Below are positions 33,766 to 46,181 of a stretch of 64,000 nt of DNA, in pieces. Origin of the DNA: Isoetes taiwanensis (lineage: Eukaryota > Streptophyta > Lycopodiopsida > Isoetales > Isoetaceae); the NCBI GenBank assembly GCA_021234155.1, contig JAJEKV010000008.1:19111308-19175307 (forward strand), in the 5' to 3' direction. Each line of letters starts with the position of its first letter. Position 1 is the stretch's first letter. A program made the position numbers and the translations under genes. The notes beneath the pieces are model-generated. The model searched no databases. It was not told the origin of the DNA and was given only the letters and a program-made list of their open reading frames with translations.

Positions 33766-34141
33766 GAATGCCAAATCCATTATTCTTTCTAGCCACAGCC
33801 CAGGCTTCTGTGCTCTTCTTCCATGCCATGCCATTCCGTGAAGCTTTACCACAGCCGCAGAAACAAAGCGCTTGAGCAAGATTGGTGGTGATTGAAGCAA
33901 GCTCGGTGCAGAAAAGGAGCTATGCATGTTACAATAGCTGCAGCCTTCACGAATGCCAAATCCATTATTCTTTCTAGCAATAGCCTAGGCTTCTGTGCTC
34001 TTCTTGCATGCCATGCCATGCCATTCCGTGAAGCTTTACCACAGCCGCAAAAGGAAAGCTCTTGAGCAAGGTTAATGGTGATTGAAGCAAGCTCGGTGCA
34101 GAAAAGGAGCCATGCATGTTACAATAGCTGCAGCCTTCACG
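33766..34141. repeat. 185-bp tandem duplication
   Basis: Units start at GAATGCCAAATCC (33766 and 33951) and stay about 93% similar through CTGCAGCCTTCACGA. The second copy has a small GCCAT expansion. Confidence 0.9.
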
Positions 34142-34444
34142 ATGTGGTGGAAGGGCTTAATAATCCAAATTTTTCGCTTTTGCTGCAACCTTATATCCCT
34201 AAATGCAAGCTACGCAAGCTAGCCATGGCCCAGTGCCAAAACCGACAGAGCTCACAAAACTCCTTATACGCCTTTCCGCTGACATCAAGCTCGGAAGCAA
34301 TAGGCTGAAGTGCAAGCTGAAGAACCCTAATTCTGGAATAGGGTAGACACGACCCTTTTTTTCCCTTCAACCGTCTTCTTTTAGATTAAATCTCAACCGC
34401 CCAATTTAGGGCTCGATGCACTACAGACTTACATTAAAACATTA

Positions 34445-34474
34445 CTAGTAAACGTGTGCCCAGCGTTGCTGGGC
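34445..34474 (-). mobile_element. Helitron 3' terminus (minus orientation)
   Basis: Minus strand: hairpin GCCCAGCAACGCTGGGC (34474-34458), spacer ACACGTTTA, CTAG (34448-34445), then T. The spacer matches that of the plus-strand terminus at 2548 almost exactly, suggesting the same family. Confidence 0.65.
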
Positions 34475-36380
34475 TAATATCCGGACTTGTGTTTTTCCTT
34501 GGCATCTAACATTCTCCTTGATCAACCTTTAAAACCCACATCACCACAATCTTTATATGGGCCTTCAATCAGTATAGAAACCATCAATGATGCAATCCAA
34601 AACACATGTCTACAAAGTTTATGTTGATCAACCTTTAATTGAGTTTATGTTAATCAACCTTTAGTTGAGGTTTTAGTCAACACGTTGAGTTGCATCCGAT
34701 GGGATTAAATGTTTTTGTAAACTGCTCACCATATATGTTGAGTTTCAGCTATTTATTACATTCAACGTTTCTCTTTTCCATGCAAAGTTCAATCTTATCC
34801 TTTGCAGATATAGCATTCCACATTCCCTGAAATTTGGCACATCTACACTACAAATGTAGTTGCTAGGATAGAAGTGATGTTGGCGCACAAACTATTATGC
34901 GGGGCAAAAGGTTTAGCATGTTAAATTATTTCCAACAAAACGTAAAACAAAGTTGGAGCACAAACCATTCTAAGGCAGAAGTTGTTAATACACAAATTGT
35001 TTCCAGCTTCAAAAGGCCACCGATCCAAACATTCCATTGGTCTTTTCAAATACACCAAGAAATGATGGCCAAGAGGATATTAAGCAATCCCGTTATTTTG
35101 ACTCCATTATTTTGACTAATGAAGTCTAATGTTTTGCTTGAGAGACTAAGGCATTTGAAGAACCGTCTTTTATTTGAAACAAATCTATTTCAACAAAAGT
35201 CATACATTTTGAACTACTTGGTTAATAAAACTCATGTCTCATGTGGCATTGTAGATCCGAGATAGCCAAGACATAAATGTACCTTGAGACTAAAAACAAA
35301 ACAGGAGTACTTTGTGCACTTCGGAATCTCCACACATGTAGATGAATCTAAACGAAGTCTTTCTATGTGAAAACACATTCCCTGATTACTGAGATGTGCA
35401 AAGAGGGTTATAACATGTATTTCAGATACAATTTATCCATTGTATGTAAATTCACAGTTCATAAACAAACGAAATATGCAGATCATCTATTCCATACATA
35501 CAGAACGTAATAATGCAATCCTTATAATTTTAACAAAGAGTTTAACTGAATTGTAAGTTACCTGCAAACCACAAATGGCAATGAAAACCAAATTGCAGCT
35601 TGCTTCGAAAATGCCACAAAACTACAAACTGAACCTGTACCTGCCCAAGAAGCTCCAGAAATGAGTTCCTTACCAAAAAAACATACTCTACGTTTGTCGC
35701 TCTTCCTATAAGGTCGTAAAATCTGGTGTCCACTTTACAACTTATAGCAATGAATTGTACCTGCAGACCACAAATGCCAATGAGAAAAAAAAATTGCATA
35801 AAAATCTGCAGATTGCTGTGTACGCTCTGTTTCAAATGCTATTAAATACCTATTCACAATTACTCACAAAATTTGAGCACTTTGCTACAATTACTTGGTT
35901 TAGTTGGTCCATGCTTTAATCTGTAAGCATTTGCCATTAACTCAATCTGTAGGAAATTGGCATTAATGAAAGAGTTAATGCTTAACTCAGCTGGAGTCCA
36001 CTGCAAATGCACAACAGGAACATGACTTCAAAACAACAACAGCTAAGAAAAACATCTCAAACATAACATTGTTCATTTTGTTTGCTATAATAGTCTATTC
36101 AATAATAGTCTATTGCTTGCGACCGCTTCCTGGATCTGCCTTTTCTACTAACTTATAACGGTCATGAATAAATTCTTAATCAAAACGGTTCGATATGCTA
36201 TCATCACAAATGAAAAGAAAAAAAACACGGTAAAAAATGAGTCTTTCCCGTGATAATATGTTCAACCCTTTAAAATAATTTACCTTCCCTCGAAAAATTA
36301 GCTTCAAATTTTTTGTCGTGAGGTGGAAATTTGCTCAAAGCCACGCTAGTATGCATGCCAAAGCTAAACGTTCTCAGATG

Positions 36381-36812
36381 AACCAATCATGATTTATGAG
36401 TAGAGATTGTACAAAATGCAAGCGCCTCTATAACGAAAAGAGAAAACCATATCTACTACTGAAATGACAGGCTTTGTTTAATGCAGAATCTACAACACAA
36501 AATGGAAGTATCAAAGGAAAAAACCAGAGCAAGCATTACCGAGAAGCTCCCGCCTCAATCAATGGAAAATGCATTTAGCATCATACAAATAGGATTATGG
36601 AGTCACGAACCCGCCAATATCATAGGCCGATGTATGAACCAATCATGATTTATGAGTAGAGATTGTACAAAATGCAAGCACTCTCTATAACGAAAGAGAA
36701 AACCATATCTACTAATCGAAATGACAAAATTTTATTTAATGCGTGAATCTACAACACAAAAATAAAATGGAAGATCAAAGCAAAAACCCGTGAGCAAGCA
36801 TTACCAGAGAAG
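36381..36812. repeat. 256-bp-period direct repeat
   Basis: AACCAATCATGATTTATGAG starts copies at 36381 and 36637. Similarity runs about 170 bp to AGAGAAGCTC with small indels. A shorter AACGGAAAAC(T/C)GACTAAGATG repeat follows at about 36847-36930. Confidence 0.85.
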
Positions 36813-37984
36813 CTCAACAAAACGCTTACCATTTTGTTGCTTATAAACGGAAAACTGACTAAGATGACTAATCGAAATTGCTTGATCATACCCTTTGTTG
36901 CTTGTAAAAAACGGAAAACCGACTAAGATGATCCACGCCCCGAGATGATCCAAGCTTTTTCTCGATGGAGCAAATGCGAGACCCTATGGATACAAAGAAC
37001 GCAGTTAGCAATTAGAATCAAAACAAAGTTAATCCGTAAAACATAGAGATGAAAACCCGGAAAAACAAAACATAACCAGAGAGAGATAGCTTGCTCACCG
37101 CCTTTTTGAGGCTTGCTTAATACTTCACAAATTTTTTTCCAAGACCCATCCGGAGACCATGCAGGTTTATGTGAAGAACATGCCAACGGAATTGCTAGCA
37201 ACCAAGACCTTAAAAAAAAAATCCACCAAGCTTTAGCTTAAACAAAGCACTTCGTGGTGGGATTCTGGAACCCAAGATGCTTCGAGGTTTGGATGCGTGG
37301 TGGGCGGCGATTCAAGACAAAGAACGTGGTTTAGATCGAAGTTCTACCCGCCAAATATCTCCACCGTAAGAAGACGCCGATGCTTGTGGCGATTGAGCAA
37401 AGAACTTTTTTGACTGCTTTTAGCCTGATATGGCCGAAAGCGATTTCCTCCTGCGATTGCCACCAAAAAAAACAATGAGATGGAGAGGATAATCCCCCGC
37501 CATATCCTTTGTAACGGCAGTTTTCCTTCCGTTACCCAGGAATCAAAAACAATGGGTTCTTCTTATTTTCCGGTTCCAAAATCACGCTTTTGGCCGGAAA
37601 ATACAGTGTTACCGGCGGCCGGAAAAAAGAGGACACCCACCTCCAAAAACATTTTAAATAAGTAGATAATATAAGATATATTGCTTATTCACATTGTTAG
37701 AATGTTCTTTTAATTCCTCAATTCAAAATTTCTCTAATCCTTTTTTATAGATTCTAACCCCCTTCCCCCCAAGGACAACTTGTCATAGAACCCACACATC
37801 CTAAGAAAAGCAAATAATTTTTGTTTTATTTGGATGGATGGATAGAAAATTTTAACGTCCATTGGTTTGGATGGATAGAAAATTTGTAGGCCAATGGCAA
37901 ACCCCAAGAGCCATGGGATAGTACAATGAAGAAGCACATCATGCCCATGATGAAAAAATAAAAACCAAAACGTGTAGGCCATGA

Positions 37985-38160
37985 AGAAAAGAAAAGAAAA
38001 CATAATGAAAGTACAAAGAATGTGAAGCAAGGGCATAGGATGGTATAGGGATCATATTTTCTCGAGGTGATAGTCACCTGGAGAAAAGAAAAAAAAACAT
38101 AATGAATGCACAAAGCATGTGAAGCAAGGGCATAGGATGGTATAGTGAACAAGGGCATCA
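37985..38160. repeat. Direct repeat with 3' palindrome
   Basis: Two about 75-bp copies of AAACATAATGAA…GAAGCAAGGGCATAGGATGG, with CTCGAGGTGATAGTCACCTG, an imperfect palindrome, between them. Confidence 0.75.
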
Positions 38161-40479
38161 TATTTGTTTTTCATTTGAATGACGACAAACTTTATTCATC
38201 GATCAAAAAGTTTTAGCAAGATACGATGCAGAGACAGGACTACAATCTTAGTGGATAAACTGACCCCAGACAGACTTTCCAAATCAATACCTTCTTCTCT
38301 TCATCAAGAGAAGAGCAATTAAAAGCCATAACAATATTAGCATGTGTCCATATAGTGTCCATGACTTAAAAGATATACAACTCCTCCGTTTCTCGATTGA
38401 CCACAAAAGCCAACCAGACTCAAGATGAAAAGCTCGTTTAGGTAGTTTGGGTCATGCATTGGGGTAAATAGCGAGATAAATTTGTCAGCCAGTAAGAGAA
38501 GTCCCAAAAAGGGATAACAACCAAAGACCATACGAGCTGAAGTCGCTCATACAAGAAGAAGCGGTGCTCAATGTCTCAACCTTTGCTTACGTAAAGGACC
38601 AAGCTCTGAAATTCGATGATCAACCTAATGAACCAACCTATATTAACCCTCGACCATCTACAAATTACCTATCATCACAGAGTTGCCACTGTAGAATGGA
38701 GCAACTTAACCTACACCCATGTCCAGACACTTTTCCACTATGATTGAGGGACTTGAAGATGCCAATATAATTTATACTCCAGAAGAAATTTATACACAGA
38801 AGAGTCAAAGTGTGTTGTCTTAGTATCTTGTTGGCACATCCCTATACAGATACTTGAATTTGTGGACGAGGATCATATGGCAACTAGCAATAAGGCAGGC
38901 TTGGGGCAGAGGATCGGGTAGGATTTTCTTTTCAAGCACATGTTTTAGTTTTATATCCAAGGGTATGTGACCTTCCCAACTTAGCTTGTATTCATCTAGT
39001 ATGTAGAAATGAACATTGAGTTAAGTAGGTTCAATCTTATACAAAGGAATTAATGTTGACTTGGTTGCAAACATCTTATGTGGAAGAATTGTGTAGAAGA
39101 AAAGGTTACATAGGTCAGTTTAGAAAATGAACTATGAAGCTCATGTTGAAGTATAAAAACCTTTGGACGCAATGGTTGATCATCCAAGAGTTTTGTCTAG
39201 AAATCAACATCTATAGTCGATTAACTATAAGAATATAATAGAATAGAATAGTTCTTTTAACGTCCACGGAGACCAATAGGTCATGGGACCCATACAATGG
39301 GCTATTACATGGCTTTCAGTAACGTAATGAAATATATAGAGAGTATGCATGTATCTAGCAATTAAAGGCAAGTTTTAAATATTTGGCCTTTATTGGACCC
39401 GAGGATTCCAAATCTTTAAGTATGGAATTGTTGTTGCTTTGGAAGCCTTCAAGCAACAAAACACAAGATGTAATGTTAGTTTTCATTATTTTAGTAGCAC
39501 ATGTGTTTGCTACTTTAGCACCATGAACAACCTCATTTCACCATTTTTTTCACTTTTTTTAAGTTCTATTGGACAAGAATCTGCATTGTTTGATACAACA
39601 AATCTTGAGCAATTGATAAGCGACAACTTTAATTGCAGAGTGGGGTTAAAGCATGGTATAGTGTGTTATTTTAGTTGTCCTCCTGTCCCCCCCTAATTAG
39701 TTCGAAAATTAGTTCGAAAGGTAGTTAGACACTTACCTATTTTCGTTTCTTGCTTCAACCACCACCGCCCGCCCGAGAGAATTCAAAATTTTGGGGAGAA
39801 TTTTCTGCACCATCACCGATCACCGATGAAGAAGAATGTATGGACTTTCTCCTAAGATTTGGGTCCGACAGAAGATCAAATTCGCCTTTACAAGAATGTA
39901 GAGCCTTTTGCATACTTTCTTTCAAGACAAAATTTCGGTCTGTTGCTTTGCTTTGAATCCAAGATTTCTTTCATTGTAATTTGATTTCAATAGACATGAC
40001 TTTGCTTTGTTTTTTATTTGCATGTACCTTTGGTTTCCTTAAATTTTTTCGGTCTCTTATTATTTGCGTAAGATCAAATTCGAATTTCAATATTGTAAGG
40101 CCTCTTGAAATTTCTGCTTGAAGACTAAAATTTGGGTATGTTGCCATTCAAAGTTTGCTTTTAATCACAGATTATTCTCATTCTAGCAATTAAAATTGAT
40201 TGTAGTGCTCTCTTTGTTTTGTGTTTGATTTGCATGTAGATTTGGTTTCCTTCTTGTAATCATCCGTAAAAATATATCCTCCCAAGATGCATTCAAGAGC
40301 CATGCATGAAAAAATATATTCGAGGAATGTGGTGAATTTTGATTTTTTTTTTTTGGCATATTGAAGACTTAAAGTATTACGATATGTAATTCCTTTCTAT
40401 ATGATACTTTCTTACGCCTCGCTTAATTTTGTAGCGTGGACTATTATAGGTGCGAAGGTGGCGCTTTGGTGAAAGCAAT

Positions 40480-43400
40480 CAAGATGGAAGAAGTGGAGCA
40501 AAGAAACTTTATGGGAAAGAGGAAGAGGACAAGAGAGCAGGGAGACTCTAAAGAAGAGGAAACAAAGAAAGAGAAAAAAGAAGAGAAGAATGCTTTGATG
40601 CAGAGTCCAAAGCTTATGCCAATCAAGTGAGTAAACAAAAAAGATTGTGTCTAATCTAGTGTTCTCATTCAAAAGGCAAGTTTGTGAAATGGATTTGGAA
40701 GAGAAAAGGGAAGTGCTAAATGATTTCTTGAAGCACAAAGAAATGAAGGATGTCACGATCACTTGAAGGATTCGTAAGTCAAAAGCCATGTGATTGAGAA
40801 CATTCGAGAATCTATTCACTATAAAAGGATCTAGTAGTTTAGATTCTATGGCTGCAAGAAGAAGTGTACTTGCCATGTCTATTGGGAAGGAGACTTTAAA
40901 TCAAGCTATTAGCAAGAGAAGTTTGGGAAAAGTTTTGGGAGTCCATCCTAGATGTATTGCACAACCAAGGAAAAACGAAAGAAGTGGAGTTTAATAAGGA
41001 AGGATGGGTATATTTTAGAAGGTCACGGAGGTTTGATTCAATTGACAAATATGTCATTGAGCTGGTTCAAAGTGACACAAATACAAGAGTTTCCCTAATG
41101 CAAAGGATGTGAAGTTCGAAGACCGAAAGAAATGTGAAGGAGGAACATGCTACACATTATCCGGAGGATACTCAGTGCAAATTATCTTTTGTTGATTTTT
41201 GGTGATATGTGCATCATTCGTAGATGTAGTTGTTGTTGCAGCTTATGTAGATGTAGTTGGTGTTGCAGCCAAGGTTTGAAGTACGGTTCTTAATATGCAA
41301 CTTAAACATTTCGAAATTTGCCGCGCAGCTTGGTGGTCGAGATTCAACTTAGGTTGTTAGTCCGCAGTTGGTGTTGCGATTAGTGTTTGAGCTCCATTAC
41401 ATAGTTTCAGTTTGTGTTGCGAGAGAGCATGTTAAATAGTTAGACTACGCTTAGTGTTTCAGCAAGTGTTGAGTTATGTCGGTGGTTGCAGTTTGTGATT
41501 ATGTTTGTTCGCGATTCTTGGTGTTGCAGCTTATGACCATTAGTTGCGTGTTGTATGTTTGTAGTTTGTGTTTTTGTTGTCATAGTGAGTTACAAAGGGC
41601 GCTTTATAGTTGCGCTTAGAGTAGAGTTACATGTTCATGTGTACTTGTTATTTGACTTGTTACTCACATATTTTTGATTATGTTTTGCAATGAGATGTTC
41701 ATTAAATTCAAAGAGCAAAGACCAAATTACAATTGGCCAAAGAGCATTTGAAAAACTAAAACCATGGTATGTAATGAAATTGAAACAATTCAATTCATGT
41801 TGTTGCATTCATCATGTGAGACTGGAGATGCTCTTGGATGGCTTAAATTCACTTAGAAATATGCATGTAGAATGTTGCACCCCGGGTGCATGTGAGGTAT
41901 GCCAATCTACAGTGCCAACTATGTGCCGCCAAGACTAAGAAGTATAAGTTAACCACTCACTCGGCAATCCATATTGTGTCCTAAAGAAGAAAATCAAGAA
42001 TTCCACAAGAAAGATTGCATTTATGGAGATTGTGAGCAAAGCGTGGTGTGTCTCTACACTGTGTGTCCTCTAGAGTTGTCCGAAGAAGGATTTGTGAGTT
42101 GGGAGTACTGGGATTATGAGGAAGGAGGTAAGGATAAGTGGGGAAAACCCAAGAAAGTACTCCAAATACGTGGGAGGAAAACAAAACCAAAAGATCTTAT
42201 GCACACATTGATTGATGATTGGCAAAGTTTCCAAAGGTACGCCTTTAGGCACAAATGGCAAGCGATGCGGTTTAGGGATATGTTAGACAACCTCCTTTTT
42301 TGGGGTTATTGTATCCAGAGTAGACTTTGCAGAGAACTTCACAATTCAGTCACCAGGATCAAGTTCAATCTGCGTACGGACAAGCAAACAGTCACCATTC
42401 TTGTACAAATCACATACTATTTGGAGCCTTCATCGTGTGACGCCATCAAGGACACCCATTACTATATATCCGATGATACAAAACATGACACTATTAGTCC
42501 AAAGATGCATTTATGATGCATCACGAATTCATGAAAGAACAGGGCATACATCCAAAAAGCATTGGGTATTTTCAGATGGAGCTGCATCCCAATTCAAAGC
42601 CGCCCTACCATTCTATTTTGTAGGAAGGTATTCTCATGAGACACTCATTGAAATGATGTGGAATTTTTTTAGGCCCAATCACGGCAAAGGGAGCATGATG
42701 GGAAGGTTGCGAGAGTTGAAACGGTGGCTAAGGGAGATGATGAAGAGATCACACGGTCTGTAAAAGTAGAATGTGTCACTGATATTGTGAATATAGCCGG
42801 GGAGAATTTCACAAACAAGGCTCCATCTTCAAGTGTGAACAAGAAACCAAGAAGAAGGTCGCTTTGGGAAGTGAAAATGTGGATAGAAAGAATGCATGGG
42901 GTGCCGAGACCGGAGGAGGACACGAGGAACATTCATTCTCAGTGCATGCATTTAACTTAGCATCTCCTACGCAATTGCATATAAGGCGCTTATCTTGTTT
43001 CTGGCATATTGCCTTGATGCACAATGGGAGAAGTGTCCGAACAAGGAATATGTAGATGATTGGGAGCTCAGTAGTTGTTGAGCCAAGCAAGGCTATAGCT
43101 GATGAATACGAAGTTGCATGATCTGAAAGAGCTCTATTTTCCGGAGATGCACCGTGTTGGAGTGATTTGGTAAGGGAAGGAGATAACTTCACTGTCAGCA
43201 GCTCCAAAGGACAATGATGAGGACACTTTATTTTGGATATTATTGTGTACGAAAGAGAAATATGTGGTTCGGACCATTTTTTGAAGCCTATGGGAATTGG
43301 TTTTATAAAGGGGAAGAAGTTTTAGAGGAACTTACTACAAAAAGTCCCAAAATCGCTATGTGTTACACTTTATGTTCTAACGAGCCAAAAGGCATTGTTT

Positions 43401-43608
43401 ATGCTACCCAAGTTTGCTCAATAAGACTTGATATGGCACAAGCAAAACATAGGCTGAAAGGAAACCAGGTTGTTTACAAACTTTGTGAAGTCGACAAAGG
43501 AAAAGATTTTAGACAATCTCCCGATGTGCTATCGGATCGAAGAGGATTAAATATTCGGTTTACGGCTTGGAATGTAGTTAGTGTTGCGCCCTCAGACTTG
43601 AAGCTTTA
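40480..43608 (+). pseudogene. Decayed transposase-like gene (SDGxxxQFK…HGKG family)
   Basis: Successive plus-strand frames match blocks of a family of uncharacterised, probably RNase-H-fold, transposase-like proteins that I recognise from memory. The blocks run in order. A Lys/Glu-rich start (ATG 40482) comes first. Next are SKRSLGKVLGVHPRC (about 40910) and TRVSLMQ with EEHATHYPEDTQ (about 41085-41180). Then come AFEKLKPWYVMKLKQFNSCC (41740) and a Cys-rich stretch (41875-42030). Then RYAFRHKWQAM (42237) and YYISDDTKHDT (42463). HWVFSDGAASQFKAALPFYF with MWNFFRPNHGKGSMMG (42559-42701) follows, then LHIRRLSCFWHIALMH. The final block is 43214-43608 (RKRNMWFGPFFEAYGNWFYK). Stops and frameshifts separate most blocks, so it is a pseudogene. 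No terminal repeats were found and mobility is inferred. Confidence 0.55.
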
Positions 43609-45060
43609 AGTGAAACAAACAGATCGAAGGGTCCGATATATTGTGTGCCTATAATGTATGTTGTTATTATGTTGTTGATGTTTGCTGCTGCATCATCAAC
43701 AAACAGTTATTTTTTGAAGTCAAATTTTGGACTTCTATTGTACTCAGTTCTTTTTTCTTGAATAAAACAAATATCCCTGCTCTGGTTTGGAAATATCGAT
43801 TGGATGTGTATTTTTTATCATTTTTTTGATTTGGAAGGGCTCTAAGACAAAACTTCCTCGATACAAAACATGAACACTTATATTAAAAATAGATTGGAAC
43901 AAATCAGGATTGCATATATAAAGTCGTGCTCTAAATAGCACTGATACAAATCAAAAAAAGGCCAACCCAAAAAGGCCATGCAAATATATTTATAAAAAGC
44001 ATCTTTTTCTCGCTCCTAGCGAGACTCGCATGCATAGGAAGGACCCATCACTTCATACATGCACCACTCTTCTTTGGCGACTTCGTTTTAGGGCAGATCC
44101 TAAGGAAGTGAACCGTGAACCCTAGAAAAAAAAAACCAATGGTTATTCTTTGCGATATCCCACAAGCCTAACCCAAATGAAAGGGCTTCACATATAAGCA
44201 ATTAAAAAAATTATTTCTAGTAAATGGTTAATGTGGGGCATGGGATGCCTTCTTGATGCACAGTTGGGTGTGTGTGTGGGGAATTTGTCTTGGACCTATG
44301 CACAAATTTAGGTTGGATTGGTTGTTCATGGACCCCTGGCACCCTGGAATCCATGAGCAGCCATTCCTTTTGCCAAATTTCCGTGAAACTATAGCTAATC
44401 TCATTGCTATCCTTTTGCAAAATTTTTCGTGAAACTATAGCTAATCTCATTGCTAGTTAATACCGTGAACTTATTGACTACCTATCCATTACATTAGCGT
44501 GAAAATCTAGCTCCATTTCTTTAGCCATAATTAAAGTGATCATCACTTGAATATGGTCTACATAAGTTTCATATGGTCAAATTGTTTTACATCACATAAG
44601 TTTCTACATATGGTCACATAAGTTTCTACATCACTTGCATATGGTCACATCGTTTCTTTTAACTTCATAAGTGTGTTATGGGTTTAGGGTTAATTAGAAC
44701 ACATTAGAACTATTTATGATTCCATAGTTTTAAATGCCTATTGGAATTTGCCTTTTGGCACTAGTTAGAGTATCTTATGACCAAATGCACTAGTTTAAGG
44801 CATCTTCAAATGCATCCATAGTTTAAGTGCCACAATGTGCCTTATATTGAAATCATGACTTGTCTACATTGTTTCTTTTAACTTCATAAGTGTGTTATGG
44901 GTTTAGGGTTATTTAGAACACATTAGAACTATTGATGCTTCCATAGTTTTAGATTCGAATGTGAGGAATAAATCTATGTAGAACATTCTCTTCTGAAAAA
45001 AATCTAGGGTATGCTTGCATGGGCTCGGGTTACGAGGCAAAGACATTAATGGCACCTTTA
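43609..45060. other. No gene; short direct repeats
   Basis: A 79-bp segment (TTTCTTTTAACTTCATAAGT…CATAGTTTTA) occurs at about 44652 and 44871 (period 219). GTGAAACTATAGCTAATCTC occurs twice at about 44381-44455. Nothing coding recognised. Confidence 0.5.
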
Positions 45061-45070
45061 CAACCGGCTC

Positions 45071-45078
45071 TATATAAT
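45071..45078 (+). promoter_or_regulatory. TATA box of the H3-tail-like gene
   Basis: TATATAAT, 105-112 bp before ATG 45183. A pyrimidine-rich leader follows (TTTCTTTCCACTCAC…CTTCTTCC), a typical plant core promoter layout. Confidence 0.6.
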
Positions 45079-45417
45079 GCCATTTTTTTCGCTGATTTTT
45101 TTTCTTTCCACTCACTTCCGACTTCCGCCTCCTTGTTCTTCCCATTCAGATCACTCAGTCCTCCAATTTCTTCCATCGGGACATGGCCAGGATCAAGTAC
45201 ACGGCCAGGAAGGCCGACGAAGAATCCTCCCGGGCTTCCTCCACTTCCAGCAATGGGGGCATGCAAATGACCTTTGTTGCTAAATTTTCATGCAAGGAAG
45301 TGAATCGAGTCATTGAGCAAGGAGCTAAAGTTTCTAAAAGAGTCCAGCAGTGGATTGACCGTGTTTTGCCTCATGAGGAGCGCCTTTTGCAGATGACCAT
45401 GCAATCTGATGGACTTT

Positions 45418-45778
45418 TGTTAGAGCCTGAACTCTAACCTTGCAAGAAGGATGAAAAACCCAACAATCCAAGCTCAATCTATCAAATCAAGGCAATGCAC
45501 AAGACAAAGAATCACCATCTCCATAGCTAGATCAAGCAAAAACACACTCTCAATACACCGTCTCTCTCTCCGTTCTTCTCTCTCTCCTCTGCTCAGATAA
45601 TACTGTCATCATCATGCCCACAATGCATACGTGCAAATATCCTGCACGCGTGCATGCGCGTATCTCCCTCCATATACGGTATAAAATCTCCTCTACCACC
45701 TCAATAGTGGTGAGTGTGGTGAGTGGTGACGAATGTGGTGACAAATGTGGTGAGTGGTGAATGGTGACCACCCCAACA
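45418..45778 (-). repeat. 3' LTR of the Gypsy element
   Basis: 361 bp, matching 52156-52516 with no difference seen. Its U3-side end (45705-45770) is built of GTGGTGA/GAATGTGGTGA repeats. It also holds CTCTCTCTCC and CACGCGTGCATGCGCG runs. Confidence 0.95.
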
Positions 45779-46181
45779 GTGGCGAGCACAGTGGGAAAAT
45801 GTGCCACTCCGTGGCGGAGAACCCACAACAAAATATACTACTATGGTCCTTGGGACATGTCCCCAAATGACACATTTACATGTATATTTAGAAAGAAAAT
45901 ACCCTCCTCAAATCCAAATGACTGATACAAACAACCTGGTCCAAAATGAGAGTGACGAAACAGAGCCTCTGTAACTGTGGCAAACTTTGAAAGCTGATAT
46001 CTTGAGTTCCAGACCTCCGTTTGACCTGCACGATAGCTCGTTGGATTCGTATCGCCGAAACACATCTTTTGATGTAGGATAGATTGTGTATTATGGAACT
46101 GTCACCACCTGTTTTTTCAGAAAAACGACCTGCTGTAACCCACAATTCTCTGTAATTGGAGCTATGCCAAATCCAAATCCC

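Larger units (their letters stand above)
30931..34444. other. No identified gene; repeat-rich, with exon-like scraps
   Basis: Minus-strand stretches look coding but are unidentified: 32711-32499 (containing ARRAAIYKAITTAKVVAEVK and ELCPVES) and about 33727-33660 (EATAVHPEMNSYNYLIDLYE after an acceptor CTTACGTAG). They lie upstream of minus-oriented Helitron ends, so captured exons are conceivable. Several tandem duplications are listed separately. Confidence 0.4.
34475..40479. other. No recognisable gene
   Basis: AT-rich DNA. A possible minus-strand exon (37201-37098, containing SHKPAWSPDGSWKKICEVLS, donor GTGAGC) is unidentified. 39236-39300 holds a GGACGTTAAA block (minus) shared with 2565-2600. 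39750-40430 may be the leader of the transposase-like relic at 40.5 kb. Confidence 0.45.

Noticed and set aside
34448-39252. A 4.8-kb Helitron with its 5' end at TCTATTCTATTATATTC (39252 minus)
   Set aside because: The base before the putative TC is T, not A, and the same TCTATTC motif occurs next to a 3' hairpin at 30930, so it is not a reliable 5' end.
34418-40210. A third CACTA element (CACTACAGAC…; …TTGTAGTG)
   Set aside because: Termini diverge after seven bases and the flanking triplets do not match.
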